From assembly GCA_002395835.1 (NCBI GenBank), contig DGVD01000015.1, forward strand, positions 84,688-148,687: a DNA stretch of 64,000 nucleotides. Direction: 5' to 3'. The position numbers were made by a program, and so were the translations under genes. Each line of letters begins with the position of its first letter. The stretch's first letter is position 1. Shown piece by piece: positions 1 through 8,845 of the stretch. The stretch is from Bacteroidales bacterium UBA4293 (GTDB lineage: Bacteria > Bacteroidota > Bacteroidia > Bacteroidales > Bacteroidaceae). The notes under the pieces were generated by a model that worked only from the letters and a program-made list of their open reading frames with translations, made no database searches and was not told the DNA's origin.

Positions 1-97
1 CAGACTTTATGTTCTGAGAAGCGAAAAGAGCCTGTTGTGCATTTGCAGTTAATCCAAAAGCAGTCACCAGCAATGCAGTTAAAATCAGTTTTTTCAT
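1..97 (-). CDS. Secreted esterase-like protein, N-terminal fragment (runs off window)
   Basis: Only the first 32 codons are in the window. They encode a signal peptide (MKKLILTALLVTAFGLTANA) followed by QQALFASQNIKS. This closely resembles the mature start of the upstream neighbour (QQNLWKSQDIES), which is a CE1-type esterase with an N-terminal immunoglobulin-like domain. The gene is therefore probably a second, paralogous esterase. It lies 27 bases after its neighbour in the same direction and is likely the last or near-last gene of the sugar operon. The body of the protein is not visible, so the catalytic class is inference from the N-terminus alone. Confidence 0.6.
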   Translation of the reverse strand, partial: MKKLILTALLVTAFGLTANAQQALFASQNIKS

Positions 98-124
98 CTT
101 TATGCTAATTTAGAGGTTAAACAA

Positions 125-1303
125 TTATTTGAAAAGTAGTGGAGCAAACTCTGAAAGATACAGACGCCAGTTCTTCCAAACATGACCATCACCACTTTCA
201 CGATAAGTATACTTCAATCCTAAACGATCAAACATGGCACGCATATCTGCATTGTTCTTGTAAAGGAAATCTTCTGTACCACAACCAACCCAATACAGTT
301 TCACACCATTTGCAATCTGCTTCTTCAAGGTTTCTTCTGTATTCTTATAGATACCTTCTTGTCTGGTCAAACCTACAGCAGCAGAGAACAGACCTACATA
401 ATCGAAAGTATTCTCATACAAACGGGAAATGTGGAAACTATGGAAACCACCCATAGAAAGACCTGCAATAGCACGATGTGCCTTGTCAGCCTTCACACGG
501 TAGTTGCTTTCTATGAACTGGATGATTTCAGGGAAAGCCTGCTCAAACTTACCATCCATCATGGAAGGATGGAATGGCTTGTAGAGACCCATGCTGCTCT
601 CTCCAGGAGCTGCCTCGAAAGATACATGTCCATTTGGCATGACTACAATCATAGGCTCACACAATCCCTTAGCTGTCAGGTTATCAATAATCTGACAAGT
701 TCTTCCATAATTCACCCATTCATCCTCATCACCACCTGCACCATGAAGCAAGTAAAGCACAGGGTATTTCTTATTAGGATTCTTCTCATATTCAGCAGGT
801 GTATAAACATTCAACCTACGATTCATATTGAAATGATTACTCATGTACCAGATGCTCTGCAGAGTACCATGTGGAACTTGCTGAACACGGAAAAGATCTC
901 CCAATCCATCACCCACGATGAAGTAATTGCTCACTGTACCGAAGTCACGGAAAATATATGGATGATTAGGGTCCACTGTTACCGTGCCATCTACCACAAA
1001 CATATAGCTATATAATTCACTCTTCAATGGAGCAGAAGTATATACCCAGATGCTATCGTTTTCCTTCTTCATGTCAATCAGTCCAGTACCCACCAGACCA
1101 CCTACAGGATTATCTTCCTTAATCTCGGCAAAGTCACCTGCAATTTGCACCTTTTTAGCATTAGGAGCCTGAAAGCGGAAAGTCACCGTATGGTCCAGAT
1201 TGACCACTGCGGATTCTATATCCTGAGACTTCCAAAGGTTTTGCTGTGCGAAAACAGGCATCATATATGCCAGCAATGCACCTACAATCAACGTTTTTTT
1301 CAT
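125..1303 (-). CDS. Secreted CE1-family esterase (feruloyl/acetyl-esterase type)
   Basis: A 392-residue alpha/beta hydrolase of the esterase D / feruloyl esterase type (CE1). Residues 1-19 are a signal peptide ending ...MPVFA before QQN. Residues about 30-130 look like the early-set (E-set) beta-sandwich found in front of many Bacteroides esterases. The catalytic domain follows from about 160, with an oxyanion-region HGAGG (187-191), nucleophile Ser283 in GLSMGG, probable Asp345 (CGTED) and His374 (GDGHVW). Such enzymes remove acyl groups (acetyl, feruloyl, coumaroyl) from plant glycans. The gene is 14 bases downstream of the DUF1593 gene and shares the PUL transcript. The natural ester is unknown. 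Confidence 0.85.
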   Translation of the reverse strand: MKKTLIVGALLAYMMPVFAQQNLWKSQDIESAVVNLDHTVTFRFQAPNAKKVQIAGDFAEIKEDNPVGGLVGTGLIDMKKENDSIWVYTSAPLKSELYSYMFVVDGTVTVDPNHPYIFRDFGTVSNYFIVGDGLGDLFRVQQVPHGTLQSIWYMSNHFNMNRRLNVYTPAEYEKNPNKKYPVLYLLHGAGGDEDEWVNYGRTCQIIDNLTAKGLCEPMIVVMPNGHVSFEAAPGESSMGLYKPFHPSMMDGKFEQAFPEIIQFIESNYRVKADKAHRAIAGLSMGGFHSFHISRLYENTFDYVGLFSAAVGLTRQEGIYKNTEETLKKQIANGVKLYWVGCGTEDFLYKNNADMRAMFDRLGLKYTYRESGDGHVWKNWRLYLSEFAPLLFK

Positions 1304-1317
1304 CTGTATTCCGAAAT

Positions 1318-2886
1318 TTATTTTACATTTATAATAAGACGATGATATTTTGTCAAAGGGAGTTCAGCATTGTCTGTAGCCTCCAAAATCAAATGAATTT
1401 GGTCACCTGATTTAGCATCTGATGGAACTGTAAAAGATGTTTGAGCCTTATTTACATCATTCATATTACACTCACCTTTGTAAGATGATGTCGCATGTTT
1501 CCACCAACGGATTGATACTTTCTGGCCTTTGTCTGGATCTGAAACTAGATACTTGACTTTAAAAGATTCGCCTGGAAACGCAGTTATACTACGAGGTCCT
1601 GCAATTTGAGGGTAATGATTAGCTTCTGCAAAGCTGCTAGCCACTGTCCACTGGAACCGTACAGCCTCAGAATTAAATACAGCCTGAGTAAAGTCTGGAC
1701 TAGGTGGAGTATTAGCCCTACGCCATCTCATTTGTTCCATCATTGACTTAGACTTTATTTCTTCAGGTATTACAACTGCAAAACCACTCCAACCTCCATT
1801 GTTGCCTATCCAGCCTTCTAATCCATTATTTATCAAGTTCAAATAACAACCCGTATCACCTTCAGCCAAAAAAGATCCAGCTTCCTGAATGCCTTTATAA
1901 GGGCCTTCTTTCTTCGACCATGACGCAGACCAAACTTCAAAGCCCATCGCTTCAAGTTCTTCTTTAGTCTTGTTTTTATATCCAAAATAGTCCTCTACTT
2001 CCATTTTCACCCCATCGCCCCAATAACGGTATACTTTAGCAAAAGGACCAACTTGATAATACTTCTGGATGTATTCAGGGCTATAATAAAATACATTTTC
2101 TGGCTTACAGTTTTCTTGTGCATTATATGCCAAACTTACACTGGACATTCCTTGATTTGCAGATTTAATATCCGGCCAAAATGGTGCAATATATTCAGGA
2201 TATGTTCCATCTTGATCTCCACTCATGCAAAGAATAGCCTTTCGTGAAACTTTTGCCTTTAATTCAGGCCAATTTTTCTGCCCACTATAAATATCTTGAA
2301 TACTTTTCAATGCCCTTGCAATAGTACTGCAACCGCCCCATGCCTGCAAGAATACTGGAGTGTCATCATCATCTAATAAAACATTCTTAATTAATTCTGA
2401 ACCTGGAGTATCTTTGCTAAAATCACTAGCAAATTCTACATTTCCCCATACTACTTTTGAACGAATATACTCTGGTGTAGGATAATTAGAATCATGTAGC
2501 TTAAGATTTTCATAACTTGCACAATAAGCATCAACTACATCATCGATAAAGTGACAATCTTTATCCCAACGAAAACTTTCTACAGGTTTGTTTCCACTTT
2601 TTGCATAAGACCTCTGATTAACCTTAGCCCACAATGTTCCATGACCATCACCAGTCCAATGATGTTCACTACTTGCATAAACAAGACCTTCTATCCGAAA
2701 ATCTGATGCATGCAATAAAAAACGAACTAAAGAATTCTGATCATCCAACTCGGCATCGCAAGTTACTATAACACGTGGCTTTGCAGGAGAAGGGTCAACT
2801 TGGCTATATGTCTTCTGAGCAAAAGCAAAAAAGGGAATAAATGCTGAAAACACTAAAAACGCAGCTATTTTTGATACCAAACTCAT
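1318..2886 (-). CDS. DUF1593 nucleoside-hydrolase-like secreted protein (Sde182-like)
   Basis: About 522 residues from the chosen start. The start at 2886 was preferred over an upstream ATG at 2952 because it begins directly with a signal peptide (MSLVSKIAAFLVFSAF..., ending AFAQ). The N-terminal domain matches the DUF1593 family, which has a nucleoside-hydrolase-like fold. It has an acidic cluster near the start (VTCDAELDDQNS), analogous to the Ca-binding DxDxxxDD of nucleoside hydrolases. The C-terminal part (EVEDYFGY onward, with an Ig-like end) matches the Sde182 C-terminal type. Members have been described as cellulose-binding, but the acid cluster suggests glycoside hydrolysis of a furanoside. 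It follows SusD across a strong hairpin, so it may be made at a lower level than SusC/SusD. Exact activity unknown. Confidence 0.8.
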   Translation of the reverse strand: MSLVSKIAAFLVFSAFIPFFAFAQKTYSQVDPSPAKPRVIVTCDAELDDQNSLVRFLLHASDFRIEGLVYASSEHHWTGDGHGTLWAKVNQRSYAKSGNKPVESFRWDKDCHFIDDVVDAYCASYENLKLHDSNYPTPEYIRSKVVWGNVEFASDFSKDTPGSELIKNVLLDDDDTPVFLQAWGGCSTIARALKSIQDIYSGQKNWPELKAKVSRKAILCMSGDQDGTYPEYIAPFWPDIKSANQGMSSVSLAYNAQENCKPENVFYYSPEYIQKYYQVGPFAKVYRYWGDGVKMEVEDYFGYKNKTKEELEAMGFEVWSASWSKKEGPYKGIQEAGSFLAEGDTGCYLNLINNGLEGWIGNNGGWSGFAVVIPEEIKSKSMMEQMRWRRANTPPSPDFTQAVFNSEAVRFQWTVASSFAEANHYPQIAGPRSITAFPGESFKVKYLVSDPDKGQKVSIRWWKHATSSYKGECNMNDVNKAQTSFTVPSDAKSGDQIHLILEATDNAELPLTKYHRLIINVK

Positions 2887-2919
2887 TATGTTCAGAATTA
2901 ATATTATATAAAATCTAAA

Positions 2920-2969
2920 GAAGGAACTAGAGAAGTAACGCGAGTGCGTCAAGCATCTCTAGTTCCTTC
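2920..2969 (-). terminator. Hairpin after susD: partial terminator or mRNA-stabilising stem
   Basis: A perfect 14-base inverted repeat (GAAGGAACTAGAGA at 2920-2933 against 2956-2969) encloses a loop with its own small stem (ACGC/GCGT). On the minus strand it is followed by a T-rich run (TTTAGATTTTATAT). It sits between the SusD stop and the DUF1593 start. This fits partial termination or protection of the susCD message. Confidence 0.7.
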
Positions 2970-3002
2970 GATATTAGAAATTAGCAAGCTAAAATCTTTA
3001 AC

Positions 3003-4610
3003 TTACTGCCAAGCAGCCTGCTGAACGCAATTAGGATTAGTGTTCATTTCTGACTGTGGGAATGGAAGCAAATCCACCTTTGCAGAATAAGAACCTGCAG
3101 TTTGAGTCCAATAAACCTGACTGTCACCTCTAAACACAGGCTTGCCATCTGCATCATAATCCTGACGAACCGTCGGATACTGCTTACCCTTCCAAGATCC
3201 TAAAGCCTCCTGAAGACCCCAACGCTGCAAATCTTGGAAACGAGTAGCATCATAGGCCATCTCCAGTCTCTTCTCAAGTTTCAACTCTTCCATAGTTCCA
3301 GTAGCGCGAGCTGCTACACGAGCACGGTCTCGAACTGCATTTATATACTCAGCACCTTTTGCTACATTGCCAGATTGAATATAGGCCTCAGCAGCAAGTA
3401 AATAAACCTCACCTAGGCGCATAACACGGAAGTTGTTAGAGCACCAAAAAGAACTCATAGCAGACTTAGTCTGGAAACGATATTTCCACTGATAATAACC
3501 CTCATTATCGTTCAAGTCATTGAAGTAAGTAGCACCATTGTTCAACAATTCATTCAAGGTAATAATTGTGGCACGTAAACGGTATCCATCCTCTCCTTCT
3601 TCTGAAACAAATGCATTGTAAAGGTCTTTGCGAGGATTCCAACGTCCCCAAGTTGCCGTGTGAATATCCCACTGTGGATTCAAGGCACTACAATTTATAC
3701 GGTCTGATGTACGCCATCCTAGGAATACACCCCAAGCCCATGTTACCATTGGAGCACTATAAATTCTAGGTTGGGTAATATCACGATACCAATTAATTTC
3801 AAAGATACTCTCACAATTGTCCTCACCTACTTCCTGACAAAGGTTCTCAAGTTCCTCACCTGAACCAGGAAGAGCATACAACTTATATTTGCCAGAGTTA
3901 ATTACATTATCCAACATTGCTGCAGCCTCAGCGTATTTCTTCTGCCAAAGATAAGCTTTACCTAATAATGCTTGAGCAAACTGTTTGGTCACACGGTAAG
4001 AACCATTCTCCTGGTCAATAGAACTTTTTTCTACTAAAGCATTGCTATTGATAGCACTTGTCAAATCAGCCTCAATCTGAGCCCAAATTTCTGCTGGAGT
4101 AGAGTTTGGCTGTTGATAGTTACCACTTTCCAATGGCTCAGTAATCAATGGAGGAGTACCCCAAAGTGTCACCAAATCAAAGTAGGTATAGGCACGCAAT
4201 ACTCTAGCTTCTGCACAATACTGTTTTTTTGCGGGAGTGTCCTCATCGATGTTTGCCAACATCACATTTGCTGCATAAACTACTTTATAAAGATACTCAT
4301 AGAGACCTGTAATATTGGACTCTGCTTCATCATAAGTAAGGTCACCTAACAGATAAGTACCATCATTATGACCACCTCCACCAGTCCAACTATCATCACC
4401 CAAAGCCATTTTTACTGTATACTGATAGCCATATACATGAAGCACGGCACCATAGATAGAACTCAATGCAGATTCTGCATCAGCATCAGTTTTATAATAG
4501 GAATCAATTGAATCTACGCCATGCTGTGTTTGATCCAGTTTATCCTCACATGAACTCAGAAGGACAACTCCTGCCAAAAGGATACTAGATAATATATATT
4601 GTATTTTCAT
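3003..4610 (-). CDS. SusD/RagB-family glycan-binding outer-membrane lipoprotein
   Basis: A 535-residue SusD homologue. The signal peptide ends in lipobox LLSSC with Cys21 as the lipidated residue. The body has TPR-type helical segments (for example FAQALLGKAYLWQKKYAEAAAMLDNVI and MRLGEVYLLAAEAYIQSG) and the family's C-terminal region (ARATGTMEELKLEKRLEMAYDATRFQDLQRWG). It would sit on the cell surface over its SusC partner and capture an oligosaccharide or glycoside for import. It is 24 bases downstream of susC and co-transcribed with it. The ligand cannot be read from sequence. Confidence 0.95.
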   Translation of the reverse strand: MKIQYILSSILLAGVVLLSSCEDKLDQTQHGVDSIDSYYKTDADAESALSSIYGAVLHVYGYQYTVKMALGDDSWTGGGGHNDGTYLLGDLTYDEAESNITGLYEYLYKVVYAANVMLANIDEDTPAKKQYCAEARVLRAYTYFDLVTLWGTPPLITEPLESGNYQQPNSTPAEIWAQIEADLTSAINSNALVEKSSIDQENGSYRVTKQFAQALLGKAYLWQKKYAEAAAMLDNVINSGKYKLYALPGSGEELENLCQEVGEDNCESIFEINWYRDITQPRIYSAPMVTWAWGVFLGWRTSDRINCSALNPQWDIHTATWGRWNPRKDLYNAFVSEEGEDGYRLRATIITLNELLNNGATYFNDLNDNEGYYQWKYRFQTKSAMSSFWCSNNFRVMRLGEVYLLAAEAYIQSGNVAKGAEYINAVRDRARVAARATGTMEELKLEKRLEMAYDATRFQDLQRWGLQEALGSWKGKQYPTVRQDYDADGKPVFRGDSQVYWTQTAGSYSAKVDLLPFPQSEMNTNPNCVQQAAWQ

Positions 4611-4634
4611 AATTACAAATTTATTTTAAGGTTA

Positions 4635-7600
4635 TTAGAATGACAAGCTAACACCCAATACGACTTTCTTTGTGGTTGGATATGAACCATAATCCAATCC
4701 AAGAGCATTACCTGTCAACTGAATCTCTGGGTCATAGCCAGGATATTTGGTGAAAGTAAAGAAGTCGTCAAGAGAAACATAAGCACGAACATGCTCAAGA
4801 CCAATTTTACCAATCAAAGTCTTAGGGAATGTATAGCCTAACTGAACCTGCTTAATTTTAAAGTAGCTGGCATCTTCAACCATTGCACTTGAAGAATAAT
4901 ATGCTGACCAGTTTACAGTCTGCTCACGAGCAGGGTAAAGTGCGTCAGAATCACCAGCACCAGTCCAACGATGATCATACCAATATACAGGTACATTATC
5001 CGTAGCACGTACATTTCTTTGGAAACCCATGAATGCATCATTACCATGAGAACCTGTTCCGAATACTACAAGGTCAAAGCCCTTATATGCAGCAGTCAAA
5101 GTTACACCATAAGTGAAGTTAGGAATAGCAGAACCAATTTCAGTCTGATCAGCTGTACCAGGTGTAAGTGTCTCTTCACCAGCAGCTGTCAAGAAGATAG
5201 GATTACCAGTCTGTGCATCAATATGATCAAATCTATAACCTCGCATATACCACAATGGATGATCCTTCTCAAAATAGAAACCCATAGATTCATGAGTAGT
5301 ACCTGCTACACGAGTTAAAGACTCATCAATGAAAGTAACCTTATTCTTCAAGGTAGCAATGTTGCCACTGATACCATATGAGAAATCGCCAATACGGTCT
5401 TTCCAAGAAAGTTCAAACTCAAAACCTGTATTCTCAACATTACCTGCATTTACTGGAGATACGGTATTTCCAATAGTCAAAGATGGACTTGTGTTAGTAA
5501 TAATCAAGTCTTTAGTCTTTTTCTTATACCAGTCAATGCCAAATGCCAAACGATCATTCAAGAAACGCATATCAACACCTAAGTCTATCTGCTCAGAAGT
5601 TTCCCATTTCAAATTGTAATTACCAGTTGAAGAAGGTTTGTTTCCTGTATAATATGTACCACTATTATCAAAGTTATAAACATAACCCTTAGCAATTACA
5701 GCTGCATAACGATAATTTGACAAACCTGCAGTTGAACCGTTTTGTCCCCAGCTGGCACGAAGCTTCAGTTGATTGAATATATTCTGATTTTTCATCCAGT
5801 TTTCGTTAGTAATATTCCAACCTACAGACACTGATGGGAAGTAGCCCCAGCGCTGGTTTACAGGAAGAATAGAAGTATCTGCAGCATCAGCACGAAGAGA
5901 GAACTGAGCATAATAACGGTTTGCAAAGTCGTAGCCCAAACGACCATAGTATGAATACTTCAATATATGAAGCTTTTCACCACCAGTAACAGTCTGGACA
6001 GCAGAACCACTCTTATAAGCTGGGAAAGCATAATTTGGATCATTCTTTAAGAATCCTAATTCAGCTGAATTTCCACTACCTGAACCTGAAACTACTCCCG
6101 AATTATAATAGTTGCTTGTATCAGAATATGACATACCAATCATAGCACTAACATTGTGCTTGTCAGCGAAAGTCTGATTATAATTCAAGAAGTTCTCCCA
6201 CTGCCAGTAACCTAAGGTTGTAGTTGTATTCGTTACGCTCATGAAGTCCTGGAAGGTATCTGTATTTGTCACGTTTGGAGATGTATATGTATAGCTATTA
6301 TTATACATATAACGATAACCTAAACGAGATGTAAATACGAAATGTTTAATTGGAGTCAACTCCAAAGAAGTAGAACCAGAGAAATTAAAACCATCCACTT
6401 GATTATAGCGACGATTCAACATTACATGTGGATTTACAGAGTTTGTATTAGTAAACAAAGAGAATCCATAATATTGTCCATTTTCATCCGTGAGCAAAGT
6501 ATGACCAGAGTTCAAATAGCTATTTATAAAGCTAGCAATACCTGGATTTGCTAAATACTGGTCAGTAAAGACTACTGGAGTCAGAGGATCCATCTTCAAT
6601 GCAGAGAACATCAATGAACCTCCGATATTTGAACCTTCAGATACGGTAGATTGGTGATGACGACTAATAGAATTATTGGTAGTAATCTTCAACCAATCTT
6701 TTATTTTATAATCAGCATTCAAAGTACCTGTCAAACGATCAAATGTATCCTTGTCCCCTACAACTGGACCATCATTCTTTGTATAAGTCATGGATGCATA
6801 GATAGAACCTAAGTCATTTGCTCCTTGGAAACCTACATTATGCTTCTGCATGACTCCTGTTTCGAATGCGACATCTTTCCATTTTGTATCAGTACCCTGT
6901 ACATAATAAGTATCCAATGTACTTTGATTGATAAATGGAGAGTTACCTGAGCACATCCAATCAATATATTGACTAGCATTCAACGCATCAGGAATGTGAT
7001 CCATTTTCTGAGAAGTGTACTGGAAATCATAAGAAATACGACGTACTCCCTTAGATGCCTTACGAGTCGTAATCAAAATAACACCATTACCAGCTTCAGC
7101 ACCATAGATTGCAGCGGATGCAGCATCCTTCAACACCTCCATACTTTCAATATCATTAGGATCAAGATTAGAGATGTCGGATGTACGCAGACCATCTACA
7201 ACATAAAGAGGATCAGAAGTGTCATTTGAAGAGAAACCTCTCACACGGATTGCTCCACTTTGACCTGGTGCTCCTGAATTTGACAGCAACTGAACGCCTG
7301 CAGTCTTACCCTGCAATGCTTGCTGAGCAGTAGTGATGGTTCGGTTCTGCATATCTTCCGATTTAACAGAACTGATAGCACCTGTTACAGAGCTCTTTCT
7401 TTGCACACCATAACCTACCACGATCAATTCATCAAGAACCTCAGTATCTTCCTTCAAGACAACATTCAAGGAAGAGGCAGCTCTAACTTCTTGTGTAATG
7501 TAGCCTACATAGGAAACTACCAGTGTGGCCCCACTCTTGGTACGTAATTCAAAATTACCATCAAAATCGGTAATCGTACCATTGGTAGTACCTTTTTCAA

Positions 7601-7745
7601 GAATACTGGCTCCAATAATAGGATCACCAGCCTCATCAGTCACTGTACCTTTCACAGTAATTTGTGCCAAAGCAGTAGTGACTCCAATCAAAAGAAATGC
7701 CAGAAATATCGACATTTTCTTTAAAACTTGATTGAAATTTTTCAT
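4635..7745 (-). CDS. SusC/RagA-family TonB-dependent outer-membrane transporter
   Basis: A 1036-residue SusC homologue of usual length. Signal peptide to about residue 27 (TTALAQ); carboxypeptidase-D regulatory-like domain about 28-105 (VKGTVTDEAGDPIIGASI, GTTNGTITDFDGNF); TonB box region DELIVVGYG; plug domain to about 230 (DPLYVVDGLR, IESMEVLKDAASAAIYG, GNGVILITT); then a 22-strand-type beta barrel ending in an aromatic residue (GVSLSF). It imports the SusD-bound ligand with TonB energy. It lies 45 bases downstream of the inner-membrane sugar permease gene, so outer- and inner-membrane transport appear to share one transcript. Confidence 0.96.
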   Translation of the reverse strand: MKNFNQVLKKMSIFLAFLLIGVTTALAQITVKGTVTDEAGDPIIGASILEKGTTNGTITDFDGNFELRTKSGATLVVSYVGYITQEVRAASSLNVVLKEDTEVLDELIVVGYGVQRKSSVTGAISSVKSEDMQNRTITTAQQALQGKTAGVQLLSNSGAPGQSGAIRVRGFSSNDTSDPLYVVDGLRTSDISNLDPNDIESMEVLKDAASAAIYGAEAGNGVILITTRKASKGVRRISYDFQYTSQKMDHIPDALNASQYIDWMCSGNSPFINQSTLDTYYVQGTDTKWKDVAFETGVMQKHNVGFQGANDLGSIYASMTYTKNDGPVVGDKDTFDRLTGTLNADYKIKDWLKITTNNSISRHHQSTVSEGSNIGGSLMFSALKMDPLTPVVFTDQYLANPGIASFINSYLNSGHTLLTDENGQYYGFSLFTNTNSVNPHVMLNRRYNQVDGFNFSGSTSLELTPIKHFVFTSRLGYRYMYNNSYTYTSPNVTNTDTFQDFMSVTNTTTTLGYWQWENFLNYNQTFADKHNVSAMIGMSYSDTSNYYNSGVVSGSGSGNSAELGFLKNDPNYAFPAYKSGSAVQTVTGGEKLHILKYSYYGRLGYDFANRYYAQFSLRADAADTSILPVNQRWGYFPSVSVGWNITNENWMKNQNIFNQLKLRASWGQNGSTAGLSNYRYAAVIAKGYVYNFDNSGTYYTGNKPSSTGNYNLKWETSEQIDLGVDMRFLNDRLAFGIDWYKKKTKDLIITNTSPSLTIGNTVSPVNAGNVENTGFEFELSWKDRIGDFSYGISGNIATLKNKVTFIDESLTRVAGTTHESMGFYFEKDHPLWYMRGYRFDHIDAQTGNPIFLTAAGEETLTPGTADQTEIGSAIPNFTYGVTLTAAYKGFDLVVFGTGSHGNDAFMGFQRNVRATDNVPVYWYDHRWTGAGDSDALYPAREQTVNWSAYYSSSAMVEDASYFKIKQVQLGYTFPKTLIGKIGLEHVRAYVSLDDFFTFTKYPGYDPEIQLTGNALGLDYGSYPTTKKVVLGVSLSF

Positions 7746-7790
7746 AGATTAAAAGTTTTATGATTTTGGTTTTATAATAATTTTCAAGTT

Positions 7791-8765
7791 TTAGTTGGAT
7801 AGAGCTATCAGTATCAAAGCTGCAAGGAAGCAGAAGAACATAGCATATACAAACTTGTTCGTTCCCTTTGGAGCTGCCTTGAACTCTTTCCAAATCAGTA
7901 CACCCCAAATCATAGCTACCAGTGGGGATGCATTACTTAAGGCATATGCCACAGCTTTATTAACCTCTGCCTTGGAAGTCATAAAACTGATAACCATACC
8001 ACTCATCCAGATAAAACCACCCAGCATACCAATTAGATGAGTACGAGTATCACCATTCTTGAAATAATCTGCCATAGTTGACTTTCCTTCTACAGAATAT
8101 CTCATCATAAATGGATTCAGGAAGAAGGTAGAGATCAAAACTGCTACAGCAAAGAAGAATACAGCCTGGTAAGGAGTGAGAGTACCTTCACCTCCAAATG
8201 ATGGATCCATAGCTTTTACGACAAGGCCATAGAAGAATGCGAATCCGAAACCAGAAATAATAGCGAAAATAATACCAGCAGCAGGACTCTTCTTCTGACT
8301 TGTAGTCAACTTGTTATAAGATACTGCACATAAAAGCATTGCTGCTATTGCCAATACCACACCTATCCAAAGCATAGTCTTATTTCCTGTAAATCCGGAT
8401 GCGAAATAGTTGAATACGATTCCACCTACCCATCCTAGACCACCACCAATAGGGAAGGCAACAGACAAACCTGCGATACCATTGGCTGCGGTAAGGAATA
8501 TGTTTGCGAAGTTCCAAACCAAACCACCTAAAGCAGCCCAAGCTACACTTTCCCAAGTAAGGTTTGCAAAGAAATTACCACCGTTAAAAAGGAGAAGTCC
8601 AAGAAGAGCGGTCAGGAAGAAACCAGCGATGTAATCCCAATAGAAAAGAGCTGACTTCCACTCCTTCTTCTGAACCAGTTTTTGCGTATTGCCCCAAGAA
8701 CCCCAGCATAAGCAGCAGTAAATGCAGCAAATCATTGCAATGGTAATGTTTGTTACTAGTACCAT
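7791..8765 (-). CDS. Inner-membrane sugar permease, RhaT/GRP (DMT superfamily) type
   Basis: A 324-residue protein with about ten hydrophobic segments. The start (MICCIYCCLCWGSWGNTQKLV) and repeated Gly-rich helices (FPIGGGLGWVGGIVFNYFASG, GGFIWMSGMVISF) resemble the RhaT / glucose-ribose-porter branch of the drug/metabolite transporter superfamily. It probably brings the free monosaccharide into the cytoplasm for the isomerase, kinase and transketolase encoded just upstream. The precise sugar is unknown. The alternative name L-rhamnose symporter is possible, but no rhamnose catabolic genes are nearby. Confidence 0.75.
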   Translation of the reverse strand: MVLVTNITIAMICCIYCCLCWGSWGNTQKLVQKKEWKSALFYWDYIAGFFLTALLGLLLFNGGNFFANLTWESVAWAALGGLVWNFANIFLTAANGIAGLSVAFPIGGGLGWVGGIVFNYFASGFTGNKTMLWIGVVLAIAAMLLCAVSYNKLTTSQKKSPAAGIIFAIISGFGFAFFYGLVVKAMDPSFGGEGTLTPYQAVFFFAVAVLISTFFLNPFMMRYSVEGKSTMADYFKNGDTRTHLIGMLGGFIWMSGMVISFMTSKAEVNKAVAYALSNASPLVAMIWGVLIWKEFKAAPKGTNKFVYAMFFCFLAALILIALSN

Positions 8766-8802
8766 AATTTATTATTTAATCGTTTATACTTGCTTAGAGT
8801 AG

Positions 8803-8830
8803 GTCATTCTGGGACATTGCCCAGAATGAC
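8803..8830 (-). other. Intergenic hairpin between isomerase and permease genes
   Basis: A perfect 11-base inverted repeat, GTCATTCTGGG (8803-8813) and CCCAGAATGAC (8820-8830), with a 6-base loop. No T-run follows on the minus strand, so it is not a standard terminator. It may be an mRNA processing or stability element, or a copy of a dispersed palindromic repeat. Confidence 0.6.
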
Positions 8831-8845
8831 TATATATAATCTTAC

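Noticed and set aside
6342..7731. Open frames on the plus strand inside susC
   Set aside because: Shadows of the long minus-strand SusC gene: no ribosome site, no family motifs, overlapping in antisense.
7636..7908. Minus-strand frame bridging the permease end and the susC start
   Set aside because: It overlaps both genes in another frame and resembles neither; a chance open frame.
8803..8830. Intrinsic terminator between isomerase and permease
   Set aside because: The stem is perfect, but no T-run follows on the transcribed strand; listed as a hairpin of unknown role.
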